Shown in pieces: positions 53,593 to 64,000 of a stretch of DNA of 64,000 nt; within the stretch, counting starts at the first letter, position 1; every line of letters begins with the position of its first letter. The translations under genes and the position numbers were made by a program. The stretch is taken from positions 12,510,373-12,574,372 of the forward strand of contig CM119271.1 of the NCBI GenBank assembly GCA_051294375.1, written 5' to 3'. The notes beneath the pieces are model-generated. The model was not told the DNA's origin. It saw only the letters and a program-made list of their open reading frames with translations, and did not search any database. The stretch comes from Paraspadella gotoi. Its lineage: Eukaryota > Chaetognatha.

Positions 53593-54900
53593 CGTGGTAA
53601 TGAATCGAGCTCCGTCGACCAGACGAAGCGCACATGTCGGTTAAGATAAATGAGTCCTTGGTCCGACGAGGCTCGCTTTCTCCTTCCAGTGCCAGCTTGC
53701 TTCAAACGTACAATGAACAGTGACTGCATAGCCTCCTACCCCGGCTCGTAGACAAGCGAGTCAAAAACGAAAGGAAGGAACCTCAGCAATAAGTGTGGTA
53801 TGAAATACTATTATAACGTAATATTTATACTCTACAATAAGATCATCGTATTATTATAGTTAAAATGTAAGTATAAATACTTTACTTTACAGTTGCATTT
53901 AAATTATTTGTCTCGTTTTCTTATACGATTAAATCTTCTCAGTCGCACGCTATGACACGAGGACGAATGAGGCCATACTCACATAAACGCCCATTACATC
54001 TGAGTGACCAGAGGAAAAGATACGATAAGCAAGGAATTAAGATCTCCGTAGCCTTTGTATAGGATAAATATGGATGTTTCAATGAATAATGATAAATTTA
54101 TGAAGTATATAATATATTAATCTATTAAAAAGGATTGAGCGGCGGAAAGTGAGATGTGGTATCCAGTACATAACCGAACCGAGTGAGGCAAAAACAAAAA
54201 ATCACTCTTACCTGAACTTCAGGGCATGGGAAAAGCCACGAGCAGGTTTGCTCTGTCGGCGTAGGTGACCATCGGCTGTTTCTTGGATTTTGAAGTATCG
54301 GCGGTAGAGTCTATTGACGCGTTTGGGGTCCAATAATAGACTGTCTAATATCTATCCCGATAGCAAAAAGCCTTTGATTTCGTTCGGAATATTCATATTT
54401 AACGATATATAGAAAATTATTAGCGCTCTCAGCGCTCACTCACCTAAAAATGAAAGTAGAGACATCTGTAGCTTTCTAACCATGTATTCAAAATGGACAT
54501 TCTTCGTGGGCAGTGACGGTTGGGTTAAATTTGAGGACTAAAAAAGGAGTTCATTGATGTAGCCAAACAAGCAAATTCAATTGTCTGGAATTTTTTTAAC
54601 TCATTTTTTTATAGATTCAAGTTGGTACATCAAGGAGACCACTCGGTGCTTTAGTTCATATAATAAGTCAAAATGAAAGTACGGTTACTTGTTAATTTAT
54701 TTGAACGAACGAAGCTGGTCCTAGGAGAGAATAAGTTAGTCGAACCCGGAGGAGTTTACAAACAGCTGTCATGATATTCAAATGCATTTTAGATACATTG
54801 GAATGAAATTACCTGCTCTGGAGCGGTCAGCACATCATATTGTATGTCTCATCTACATCCAGAGACCACTACAGACCTTGTCAGAATCTATGCGCCATAA
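53593..54900 (-). other. Possible multi-exon gene, unidentified, frame-disrupted
   Basis: Several minus-strand segments look exonic. 54,444-54,584 is bounded by TTCCAG and GTGAGT, reads TIEFACLATSMNSFFSPQI, then after a shift HEECPFEYMVRKLQMSLLSF. 54,212-54,351 is bounded by an AG acceptor and GTAAGA, and is open in two frames (one reads DPKRVNRLYRRYFKIQET). About 54,813-54,900 ends CTCCAGAGCAG before GTAATT. About 53,593-53,770 ends before GTAGAA. Frames are broken within segments and I cannot name a family. The region is error-like in general, so a real gene with indel errors is possible. Confidence 0.3.
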
Positions 54901-55019
54901 TTATTACTATTTATTATATAAAAGGCTTGGGAGCCATAATTGGATTTTATATAGAATCGATATTCAAGCGGAAAAACTTGATAAAACAACGTCCGTCCGA
55001 CCGAAATTCGACTGACAAT

Positions 55020-56134
55020 CGCCCAGATAGAAGTGAAGACAGTGAGATTACAGGAGAGAGATATAGAAGAGAGAGAGAGAGAGATATGAGAGAGTGAAGA
55101 AGAGAGATAGAAAGAGTTGAAAATAGCCCTTCAAGAATGTTTTTGTTCCAGAAGCTAAAAAAACATTTTTGTTTGACAAACGATTTTTACAAAAATCGCT
55201 TTTCCGTCCGAAGCTGTTTGAAGATTTGAGAGAGACAGAGAGAGAGAGAGCAGGAGGAGTGAGAAAGAGAGAGAGAAGAGGATGAGCAGAGAGAGAGAGG
55301 AGGAGAGAGAGAGAAGAGAGAAGAGATGAGAGTGCCAGAAAATATCAGATAAACGTAGAAGAGGAAAAGGAGTCGAGANNNNNNNNNNNNNNNNNNNNNN
55401 NNNAAGAAGAACTAATTTGGAAAACCATTAGAGTCGCTAGAAACAAAAGGGAAAGAAGAGGAGAGAGAGAGAGGGAGAGAGAGGAAGAAGAAGATAGGGA
55501 GGAGAGTGGGAGGAAAGAGGGAGAGAAAGAAGGGGGAGGAAAGGAAAGGAGAATGAAACAGATGAGAGGAGGGAAGAGAAGAGAAGAAAGAAGAAGAAGG
55601 AGAGGAAAAAGAGAAAGAGGAGGAAAGAGAGGAAAACAAAAAAATAAAAGGAGAAAAAAAAAGATGAGAAAAAGGAAAGAAAGAAATAAAAAAAGGAAGA
55701 GAGAAAAAAGAGAAGAGGAAAAAAAATTAGTAAGGGAAAGCGAAGGAAAGGAGAAATGAGGGAGAAAAGGGAACAAAGGAAGAGATAAAAGAAAGGAAAG
55801 TAGGAAAGGAGAAGTGAGGGAGAAAAGGAAAAGATGAGGTAAAAGAAGAAATGGTGAAAAAAATAAAGAAAGAAAAATACATAGTAGTACGAGAGAAAAA
55901 AAATGAAGAAAAGCAAAAAAGGGAGAGGACAAAGTGGGAGACATAAGTACAGACCATTAAAACTCGCGAGAAAAAAGAAGTCATGNNNNNNNNNNNNNNN
56001 NNNNNNNNNNTATCATAATTCGAATGTTCTGACAGATGATATACTATGTGTGCTCTTCGACAATATTGAGGGGGCGGACCGACGGACCGAAAAAGTGAGT
56101 TATAAAAAGTGAGTTATAGATGTCGGGATCTGCT
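55020..56134 (+). repeat. Polypurine block with two 25-N gaps
   Basis: (GA)n from 55,060, then about 690 bp nearly pure A/G (55,210-55,920) interrupted by 25 N at 55,379 and one short mixed stretch. A second 25-N gap is at 55,986. The last 120 bp before the inverted repeat include a tandem AAAAGTGAGTTATA pair. No gene. Confidence 0.8.
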
Positions 56135-56206
56135 GATAAGCAGATCCGACTAAACCCTATTATAATCAAAACTTTTCAAATAATTTCATTTTCCTTTTTT
56201 AAAAAG

Positions 56207-56543
56207 GTCATCCTCGTCACCTCCAGTCCACTCACGACTCCCGACCCTTTCTGGGTCGACCCATGACCTTGACGCCGACCCGATTTCTCGACCCCGATTA
56301 GTCGATACAAGAAAACGAAAAACCTGTTAGCCCCTTCGGCATCGACCCCGATTTGTCCCTGATCGGAGAGATTAATTGGCAGAATGGAAGGTTGCCTTCT
56401 TTCCGCCGACGTAGTTATTATTGCAAAGAACGGAGATTTCCGGGTTGGTTGACTCTGTGATGTGTAGATTGTCCGGAAATGGAAGGATGAAAACCGGGAT
56501 TCCGGTGCCGGAGATACGAGATTGTGGTTGGAGGCCGTGGAAT
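56207..56543 (+). pseudogene. Cytochrome P450 last exon, damaged copy
   Basis: Mirror of the intact exon at 63,271-63,585. The acceptor (TTTAAAAAG) and the segments VILV, RYKK, ENLLA-like, AKNGD-like and the terminal EAVE remain. Stops and frame changes occur throughout, and the haem-cysteine region reads out of frame. On the sequence as given it cannot encode a working haem-binding end. Whether this is decay or sequencing error depends on whether the inverted repeat is real. Confidence 0.8.
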
Positions 56544-56879
56544 GAGATGAGATGAAGTGGGTGAAGGTAGGTTTGTGGGAGTGTTTTGAAATTTAAAGGG
56601 TGTTTTGTTGAATATGGTTTGTGTTTTGAGGGGCGATGTTGTTGTTCATTTGATTACTTGTGGCAGTTTGTAGTGGGGGGTATTTTTGGGTTGTTTTTTT
56701 ATATAATTATTGTGTTTTGGTATTCGTTTACAACAATATGTTTGATCAGTGGAGTGGGATGTGTTATTTGGGCTTTGTTTCGCGAGAGTGACCCATTTCT
56801 TGTTCATTTTTTTTTACATTTAAAATTTAACCATAATATCCAATTGAATATTTGTTTTATTACTTATAAACCAATTCTT

Positions 56880-57005
56880 GATTACTAATATTTAAACCCT
56901 AATTTCTAACCCCTAATCTCTAACCAATATTAATCCCTAACCAAATCCCTAACCCTAAATCACAACCAAATACCTTAATCCTTAACTAACTAAATCTTCA
57001 CGCAA
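56880..57005 (+). repeat. Degenerate telomere-like repeats (CCCTAA variants)
   Basis: Successive CCCTAATTTCTAA, CCCTAATCTCTAACC, CCCTAACC and CCCTAA variants, not a regular array. Mirrored at 62,910-62,990 as GTTAGGGATTTGGGTTAGGG. Resembles interstitial telomere-type sequence or simple drift; no chromosome end is implied. Confidence 0.5.
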
Positions 57006-58127
57006 AAAAATTAACTAAATTACAAAATTAGAATTAAAGATGGGACGCCCTCCATTGTGATTTATATATTATGTGCTTTTTAAAATTTGTTTTTTTTGTT
57101 GTATTTGTGACTCTTTTGTTTTTTATTTTTTTGATGACAGTATGATACAGATTATTAATGCCAGTCATTTGTTTGTATTTTTAGTTTTATGGTTATTTTG
57201 TCACGCTAAAACTTTTTTTTTTGCTCGTGAATTGATTTTGATTGTAGAGGAAATATATTTTGTGTGTGTAGTATAGAATTTAACAGGATTTCTAATCCGG
57301 TTTTTTTTGTTTGTTTTTGTTAATCCGGTAAAAAAACAAATCAGTCCATCCAATGTGTTGGGGCCGCGATGACTTTTCTTGTAGTTGGTATGATATGCCC
57401 TGCATCGTGTAATTTAGTCTTTTATTATTTCTTTTTCGTTGAGGATTGTCGTTTCTGAAAGGCTGGCGCTATGCAGTCCCCTAGATTTGAAGAATTTTTT
57501 TTTTTTTCCGTTTTTTTAAGCAAATGAGCAACTAAAAATTTTAATTATATATAACAAATTTTGCTCGTCGATTTATTCTTTTCTAATTTTTTTTTTCTTT
57601 CGCATAGAAAAAAAAAAACAATCGGTTTAATTTTTATATACATGTATTTGACCGACATAGCTTATGTCTAATAAATTTAAAAATGGACAATGGTTACTTT
57701 TCAAGAGGACAGAATGGGAATGTTTGAAAAAAATAAATCAATTGAGATTGTTGTAAAATAAATTTGACCAAAAATTGGCTGAAATGGTGGGTGTCGGTGT
57801 GTGTGTGTCCGGGCACGGGAAAGTGAGAAGAAGAAGATCCGGATATGAAAACGGGCGAAGACGCCGGAAAAAAGGATCGAGGGAAAGAGAACAGGGAAGG
57901 AGGAAGGCGGGAGGAGAGAGAAGAGAGGATATCGGGGAGAAGGGAGAAGATAGAGAAGGAACCTTTTAATATTTTCAATCTTGAAGAAAAATTATCAATG
58001 AAAAATTTTAAATCAACCGTATAATTAATATTCTAGGCGGTCTTTCCTCTCAGTCTCTTCTCTCTTGCTCTCTCTCTCTGCTCTCAGTCTCTCTCATCTG
58101 CTCTCCTCTTCTCTCTCTCCTTTTCTC

Positions 58128-58160
<33 letters not shown>

Positions 58161-58589
58161 TTCTTCAAACTCAACAACTTCGACAAAAATCGACTTTTTT
58201 AAAATTCGTTTTGTTCAAAAAAAATTTTTTTTTTAGCTTCTCGGCAACAAAAATTGCAAGTTTTTGTTCCTCACTTAGAACTTACCTTTTTAGTTATCGA
58301 TGGAGGGTTTCGTTCTCAAAGACGTTATCCTTAGAGAGAGAGAGAGAACATGCCCTTCCTAATCATCGCGTCTTTTCTCAGTTATCATAATCCTTATTCT
58401 GTCCATGAAAATCGTTTTGCCCTACTCTTGCCTCATCCTAACTTACTTTGCCCCAAGTGATCTACTTTCAAAAAAAATCCTTTTGCTTCGAATGAAAAAA
58501 GACTTTCTCATCTTTCTCTCTGAAGAAAAACTAATTTGAGACACATCAATAACATTCTGAACTCTAAAGATCGACTCGCCATTGTTATT

Positions 58590-58690
58590 TATTGATACAA
58601 ATATAAAAATTATCTATTCATTTAATAATAAATTATTTTGCCCCCTGACTTTGGACAGGCTTGGTGGTTTAAGGGCCTCCATCAACTCTT
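58590..58690 (+). repeat. Interspersed repeat (ACTTTGGACAGG family), left-arm copy
   Basis: Carries AAATATAAAAATTATCTATT, TTCATTTAATAATAAATT and CTGACTTTGGACAGGCTTGG. Upstream at 58,450-58,475 lies a monomer of the 20-bp minisatellite seen at 8.2 kb. The 180 bp downstream (58,690-58,857) stay open in one frame (RLFTPRVPAFPINEVVQYC) but match nothing I know. Confidence 0.7.
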
Positions 58691-59029
58691 ACAAGATAAA
58701 TGACATAGCAGGTCCCTTCAAGTTTTCGATCAAGACTCTTTCACAGTCTCGTTTATTCACTCCCAGAGTTCCTGCTTTCCCTATCAATGAAGTGGTACAA
58801 TATTGTCGAAGAATGTTCAGTTGTAATATAAGGACAACTCTCATTTGTAATTCATGAAAGTCATTTTAATTAGTAACAACTGGCCATCGAATAATACATA
58901 ATTCATTGTTTATTTTTTTGTTTATTTTGATTCGTATTTTTAGGCCTCGTTCTAGAGATATAAGGCGTAGTTAACATGGTTTTTTAAAATTTATTTTATT
59001 TCCATATATTTTATTGATTGGTTTATTTA

Positions 59030-59095
59030 TTTTTTATTTTATTTATTTAATTTATTAATTTATATATTTGTTTATTTTATTTATTGTTCGCTTAT

Positions 59096-59127
<32 letters not shown>

Positions 59128-59355
59128 TTTGATTATATTTATCTTCTATTTTAATTTATTTATCTTATTTTATTTATTTATTGATATTTATTATATTTCT
59201 TTAATTTATTTATTTAATTTATCATATTATTTTTTATTTATTTCTATTTATTTATTTCATTTATTTATTTATTCTATTTATATATTTATTTCTTAATTTT
59301 ATTTATTTATTTATTTATTTATTTTATTATTTATTATTATTTATTTATTAATTTC
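59030..59355. repeat. (TTTA)n array
   Basis: About 320 bp of TTTA/TTTAT repeats. Mirrored by (TAAA)n at 60,685-60,985. Confidence 0.95.
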
Positions 59356-59593
59356 TCTCATACCACATTTCTCCCCCATATTCTCCCTCTCTCTCCCCCG
59401 ACGTCTCTCCCCACGCCCCCTTTCCTTCCAAGCCGCGCTTCATTCGGCGGAAGCGTCGCTGCGGCGGCGGCGGCAGCTCCGGCGGCGGCCGGTCGTGCCG
59501 AAAATTTCATTTTCTTTGTTAGAGTTGGATTGGATTGCGTCTCCAGCCGGTTAATGAAAATTGCCATCCGTTTCCGCCGCTTCTCTCTCTTCT

Positions 59594-59649
<56 letters not shown>

Positions 59650-59930
59650 TCTCTTTTTTTCCGTTCCAGTAAGCCGACAAAGGGGGGGATTCTTTTTTAG
59701 GCCAGGAATAAGGGCGCTCTCTCTCTCTCTCTCTCTCTTCCTCTTCCTTCATCTTCTTCTAGTTTCCGGGGCCGAAGATTGATTGAAATTGTCCCGCCAA
59801 AGAACCGCACATCATTCTTCGTCTCTCCTCTCATCTCTCTCTCCTCCTCTCTCTCTCTCTTCTCTCTCTCTCCTCCTTCTCCTCTCTACTCCTCTCTCCT
59901 TCTCTCCGTTCCTCGCTCTCCACCAAAACC

Positions 59931-60339
59931 GGCGAAATGGCGTCGCTAGCGGGCGAAAAAACGGCGGCGAAAATTCGGAATCTAATTCTTTGGGGCGGAC
60001 GACTTTATTTAGGAGGGTGGATGACGAGGAGCAGAGGAGTCTGTGGCGAGCGGCCGGTGCGGCATGGAACGGCGGCGGTAGTACGACGGGCGTGCTTGAA
60101 TCTGCGGAAATGCTGTCGGCAGTCAGTCAACAACATAAAAATAATTCTAAACTCAACTTAATTGCATTCTCTTTCTGCCTATTCTTGGTGTTTATCTATT
60201 CTTTCCTTCTTACCTCTCTTTCATCTCTCTCTCTCTATCTCTCTCTCTCTCTCTCTCGTCTCTCTCGCTCTCTCTCTCTCTCTTCTTCCTCTCTCATCTC
60301 TCCTCCCTCTTCCCCTCTCTCTCTCCCTTCTCTGTTCAT
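59931..60339. other. Spacer between the arms of the inverted repeat
   Basis: About 400 bp without a mirror. It is GC-rich at first (GGCGTCGCTAGCGGGCG), then mixed, then (CT)n-rich. An open frame of about 70 codons from 59,937 (MASLAGEKTAAKIRN...) is not recognisable. Confidence 0.6.
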
Positions 60340-60412
60340 ATGAGAGAGAGAGAGACGGAAGAATGAATGGCGGTTCTTTGGCGGGACAATTCAATTCATC
60401 TTCGTCCCCGGA

Positions 60413-60452
<40 letters not shown>

Positions 60453-61349
60453 GGGCGGAAACGATGGCAATTTTCATAACGGGCTGAGAGACGCAATCAA
60501 TCCAACTCTAAACAAAGAAAATGAATTTTCGCACGACCGCCGCCGCCGGAGCTGCCGCCGCCGCCGCAGCGACGCTTCCGCCGAATGAGCGGCTGGAAAG
60601 GAAGAGGGGGGCGTGGGGAGAGACGTCGGGGGAGAGAGGAGGGAGAAACCCATAAGGGCGAGAAAAGTGAGTATGAAGATGAGAAAAATTAAATAAAATA
60701 AATAAAATAAACTAAATAAACAATAAATAAATAAAAATAAAATAAGATAAATAAATAAATAAATAACGAATAAACTTATACATAAATAAATTAACATAAC
60801 ACTCAATATAAATAACTAGCAAACTACTAAATAAATAAATAATCAACTACTCATACAATAAAATAAAATAAAAAAATAAAAATAACCCTATAAATAAATT
60901 AAAAAAATAAATAAATAAATAAAATAAAATAAATAAAATAAATAAATAAATAAATAAATAAAATACAAATAAATAAATAAATAGTGATAAATACAATAAA
61001 ATTAAAATAACACAAAACTAAATATAACATGAAACGGAATCAATAAATATATGAAATAAAATAAATTTTAAAAAACCTGTAATTACGCTTTATATCTAGA
61101 ACGAGGCTAAAAATACGAATCAAAATAAACAAAAAAATAAAACAATGAATTATGTATTATTCGATGCCAGGTTACTAATTAAAATGACTTTCATGAATTA
61201 CAAATGAGAGTTGTCCTTATATACAACTGAAACATTCTTCGAAATATTGTACCACTTCATTGATAGGGAAGCCAGGAACTCTGGGAGTGAATAAACGAGA
61301 CTGTGAAAGAGTCTTGATCGAAAACTTGAAGGGACCTGCTATGTCATTA

Positions 61350-61460
61350 TCTTGTAAGAGTGATGGAGGCCTTAAACCACCAAAGCCTGTCCAAAGTCAG
61401 GGGCAAAATAATTTATTTATTAAATGAATAGATAATTTTTATATTGGTTGTATCAATTTA
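61350..61460 (-). repeat. Interspersed repeat (ACTTTGGACAGG family), right-arm copy
   Basis: Reverse-strand copy with AAAGCCTGTCCAAAGTCAGG and AATTTATTTATTAAATGAAT. It keeps ACCAATATAAAAATTAT like the 33-kb copy, so it is closer to the family core than its left-arm mirror. Confidence 0.7.
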
Positions 61461-61728
61461 ATAACAATGCGAGTCGATCTTTAGAGTTCAGAATGTTATT
61501 GATTTGTCTCAATTAGTTTTCTTCAGAGAGAAAGAGAGAAAGTCTTTTTTCATTCGAAGCAAAAGGATTTTTTTGAAAAGTAGATCACTTGGGTGCAAAG
61601 TAAGTTAGGATGAGGCAAAGTAGGGCAAAACGATTTCATGGACAGAATAAGGATTATTGATAACTGAGAAAAGAGCGATGATTGAGGAAGGGGCATTTCT
61701 CTCTCTCTCTCTACCTCTCTCCTCCTCT

Positions 61729-61766
<38 letters not shown>

Positions 61767-63270
61767 AGGATACGTCTGTGAAACGAAAATCCAATCGATA
61801 ACTAAAAAGGTAGTTCCTTAAGTGAGAACAAAACTCTGCAATTTTGTTGCGCAGAAGATTAAAAGAAAAAATTTTTTTGAAAACAAACGAATTTTAAACG
61901 AACGTCGATTTTCTTGTCGGAAGTTGTTGAGTTTGAAGGAGGAGAGAGAGAGAGAGAGCACGAGGATGAGAGAAAGAGGAGAGAGAGAGAGATGAGAGAG
62001 AGGAGAGTAGTGAGGGAGAGAGAGAGCAGAGAGAGAGAGACGGAGAGAAAGACGCCTAGAATTATAATTACGGTTGATTAAAATTTTTCATTGATAAATT
62101 TTTCTTCAAGATTTGAAATATTAAAAGGTTCTTCCCTATCTTCTCTCTCTCCCCTCTATCCTCTCTTCTCTCTCCTCCCGCCCTCCTTTTTCTCCTCTTC
62201 TCTTTCCCTCGATCCTTTTTCCGGCGTCTCGCCGTTTAATCCGGATTTTTTTTTTCATTTCCGGTGCCGGAAACAACAACAACAACGACACCCATTTTCG
62301 CTTTTGGTTTTAAAATCTAAATTGATTTTTTTTTNNNNNNNNNNNNNNNNNNNNNNNNNNNNNNNNNNNNNNNNNNNNNNNNNNNNNNNNNNNNNNNNNN
62401 NAAAAAAAAAACAAAACAAAAAACGGATTAAATTTCCGTTAAATTCTATTTCCACAAAATATTTTCCATCTACAATCAAAATCCAATTCACGGCAAAAAA
62501 AAAAGTTTAAAGCGTGAATACCATAAAACTAAAAATACAAACAATGATGCATTTATAATTGTANNNNNNNNNNNNNNNNNNNNNNNNNNNNNNNNNNNNN
62601 NNNNNNNNNNNNNNNNNNNNNNNNNNNNNNNNNNNNNNNNNNNNNNNNNNNNNNNNNNNNNNNNNNNNNNNNNNNNNNNNNNNNNNNNNNNNNNNNNNNN
62701 NNNNNNNNNNNNNNNNNNNNNNNNNNNNNNNNNNNNNNNNNNNNNNNNNNNNNNNNNNNNNNNNNNNNNNNNNNNNNNNNNNNNNNNNNNNNNNNNNNNN
62801 NNNNNNNNNNNNNNNNNNNNNNNNNNNNNNNNNNNNNNNNNNNNNNNNNNNNNNNNNNNNNNNNNNNNNNNNNNNNNNNNNNNNNNNNNNNNNNNNNNNN
62901 NNNNNNNNNGTTAGGGATTTGGGTTAGGGATTAATATTTTGGGTTAGAGATTAGGGTTAAGAATTAGGGTTAAATATTAGTATCAAGAATTGGTTTATAA
63001 GTATAAACAAATATTCAAATTGGATATTATGGTTAAATTTAAATTGTAAAAAAAATGAACAAAAATGGGTCACTCTCGGAAAACAAAGCCCAAATAAACA
63101 CATCCCACTCCACTGTTTCAACTAATTGTTGTAAACGAATAAAACACATATATATAAAATAAACAACCCAAAAATCCCCCAATAAAATTCCCAAATTCAT
63201 CCACTCCCCCTCAACCACCTTTCCCCCCTTTTCCACTCCCACCCAAACCACCTTTCCCCACTTCTCTCTC

Positions 63271-63585
63271 TCATACGGCCTCCACCACAATCTCGTATTT
63301 CTCCGGCACCCGGAATCCCGGTTTTCTTCCTTCCATTTCCGGCATCTCACATCCGGCTCCCAACCGGATCTCCGTTCTTTGCAATAATCTTGTGGCGAAG
63401 AAGACCAATTCCATTCTGGCCAATTTCTCTCCGATGCAGGCTCGGGGTCCGATGCCGAAGGCTAACAGGTTTTCGTTCTTCTTGTATCGACCTTCGGGGT
63501 CGAGAAATCGGGTCGGGTCAAAGGTCATGGGGTCGACCCAGAGGTCGGGGTCGTGGTGGATGCCCCATAGGTTGACGAGGATGAC
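63271..63585 (-). CDS. Cytochrome P450, last exon (intact)
   Basis: Acceptor AG at 63,587-63,586 and an open frame of 105 codons to a stop. It starts VILVNLWGIHHDPDLWVDP (the conserved strand and PxxF/xPxRF region), then FDPTRFLDPEG, then the haem-binding signature FGIGPRACIGEKLARMEL with the axial cysteine, and ends at a normal C-terminal distance (about 65 residues later). This matches the terminal exon of microsomal CYP clan 2 (CYP2-like) proteins, membrane-bound monooxygenases; substrate unknown. Earlier exons must lie upstream, beyond the window end. The first methionine in the frame (63,528) is internal and not a start. A mirrored damaged copy is at 56,207-56,543. Confidence 0.93.
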   Translation of the reverse strand, partial: VILVNLWGIHHDPDLWVDPMTFDPTRFLDPEGRYKKNENLLAFGIGPRACIGEKLARMELVFFATRLLQRTEIRLGAGCEMPEMEGRKPGFRVPEKYEIVVEAV

Positions 63586-64000
63586 CTTTTTAAAAGGAAA
63601 GATGAATTATGTTGAAAAAGTTTTAATTTATTAATAGGGTTTTTTTTTAGTCAATCCGCATCCGGTCTGATTTAATAAAGTTTGGTAAGATTAAATATAA
63701 TTTGATTAGATAAAGTTTAGAATTGGTCAGTCTTGCTCGGATTTATCTTCTTATTATTTTTATTATTATCTTTTTATCTTTATTTTTTATATTTGGTCAG
63801 AATTTGTCACTTTGAATGAGGAAATTTGGTTAGGTTTAGTCAGATTTAATTAAATTTGGGTTAAACTGGGAAAGATTGAATTTGTTCAGATTTGGTTACA
63901 TTTTGTCGCACTTTCTCACATTTTCTCAGATTTCTCGAGTTTATTCCAAGGACTTTAGATCAATCTTCCAAAACATCTTTCAGTAGTTGATCTCACAATG
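63586..64000 (-). other. Presumed intron upstream of the P450 last exon
   Basis: AT-rich, no coding signal. It includes repeated TTTGGTTAGATTTAGTCAGATT-like phrases (about 63,680-63,910) that look like a weak local repeat. The mirror with the left arm stops at about 63,675. Confidence 0.6.

Larger units (their letters stand above)
56135..59930. repeat. Large inverted repeat, left arm
   Basis: Reverse complement of 60,340-63,675. Shared landmarks: P450 exon (56,207 with 63,585), degenerate TTAGGG-like block (56,890 with 62,980), CCGGATATG/AAACGGGCG block (57,838 with 62,245), interspersed repeat (58,600 with 61,455), TAAA array (59,030 with 60,985), and TTGGATTGGATTGCGTCTC at 59,525 with its mirror near 60,508. 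It differs by many small indels and is the more damaged arm wherever a protein gives a reference. Confidence 0.88.
60340..63675. repeat. Large inverted repeat, right arm
   Basis: Mirror of the left arm, shorter because of different satellite lengths and two gaps (67 N at 62,335, 346 N at 62,564). The gaps hide the counterpart of the AT-rich stretch at 57,010-57,700. (CT)n/(GA)n blocks occur at 60,225-60,330, 60,417-60,450, 61,700-61,765 and 61,940-62,050. Confidence 0.88.

Noticed and set aside
56880-57005. Possible chromosome end
   Set aside because: The CCCTAA units are irregular, internal and mirrored by the inverted repeat, with ordinary sequence on both sides.
58582-58857. 91-codon frame next to the interspersed repeat
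   Set aside because: The first third is the dispersed repeat itself. The mirrored copy at 61.2-61.4 kb does not keep the frame, so coding is not supported.
59937-60161. 74-codon frame in the inverted-repeat spacer
   Set aside because: No recognised motif and no mirror to test it. It starts in a GC-rich low-information stretch, so the evidence is too weak for a gene call.

Overview
The window reads as nuclear DNA of an invertebrate animal; I cannot name the lineage. The evidence is intron-bearing flavin monooxygenase and cytochrome P450 remnants, three large intronless C2H2 zinc-finger genes, very dense microsatellites and minisatellites, and a scaffold broken by runs of N. Several of those runs are exactly 25 N, which looks like a placeholder for gaps of unknown size. 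Only four coding regions are convincingly intact: three zinc-finger genes and the last exon of a P450.

Layout. 1-2.8 kb: a flavin-containing monooxygenase (FMO) gene on the plus strand, four exons, with reading-frame breaks in every exon. 2.6-22.4 kb: a block of about 9.9 kb made almost entirely of different minisatellites, present twice in direct tandem. The second copy carries many extra single bases and one clean 590-bp insertion flanked by an 8-bp target duplication, while the first copy has the empty site. 22.4-24.3 kb: (GA)n and GGAC-type satellites. 24.9-32.6 kb: three C2H2 zinc-finger genes on the minus strand, with decayed fingers downstream of two of them. 32.8-51 kb: microsatellite-rich DNA with gaps, including a 16-bp minisatellite near 40 kb, an inverted repeat at 41.3-44.0 kb and a 0.7-kb GTC array at 48.3-49.1 kb. 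51.7-55 kb: error-like sequence with a second copy of the 590-bp element and a few possible exons of an unidentified minus-strand gene. 56.1-63.7 kb: a large inverted repeat with a P450 last exon in each arm, intact in the right arm and broken in the left.

Interpretation. The zinc-finger genes are a local family. The C-terminal fingers of the second gene align in order with the N-terminal fingers of the third, the upstream regions share a block, and the second gene carries a young 84-bp array whose copies differ mainly at predicted DNA-contact positions. The tandem block and the inverted repeats share one pattern: one copy is cleaner and the other is full of small insertions. That fits uncorrected long-read gap filling, uncollapsed haplotypes or chimeric reads at least as well as real segmental duplication. 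The insertion with target duplication is the best sign that two real alleles or copies are involved. No prokaryotic system, CRISPR array or virus was found.
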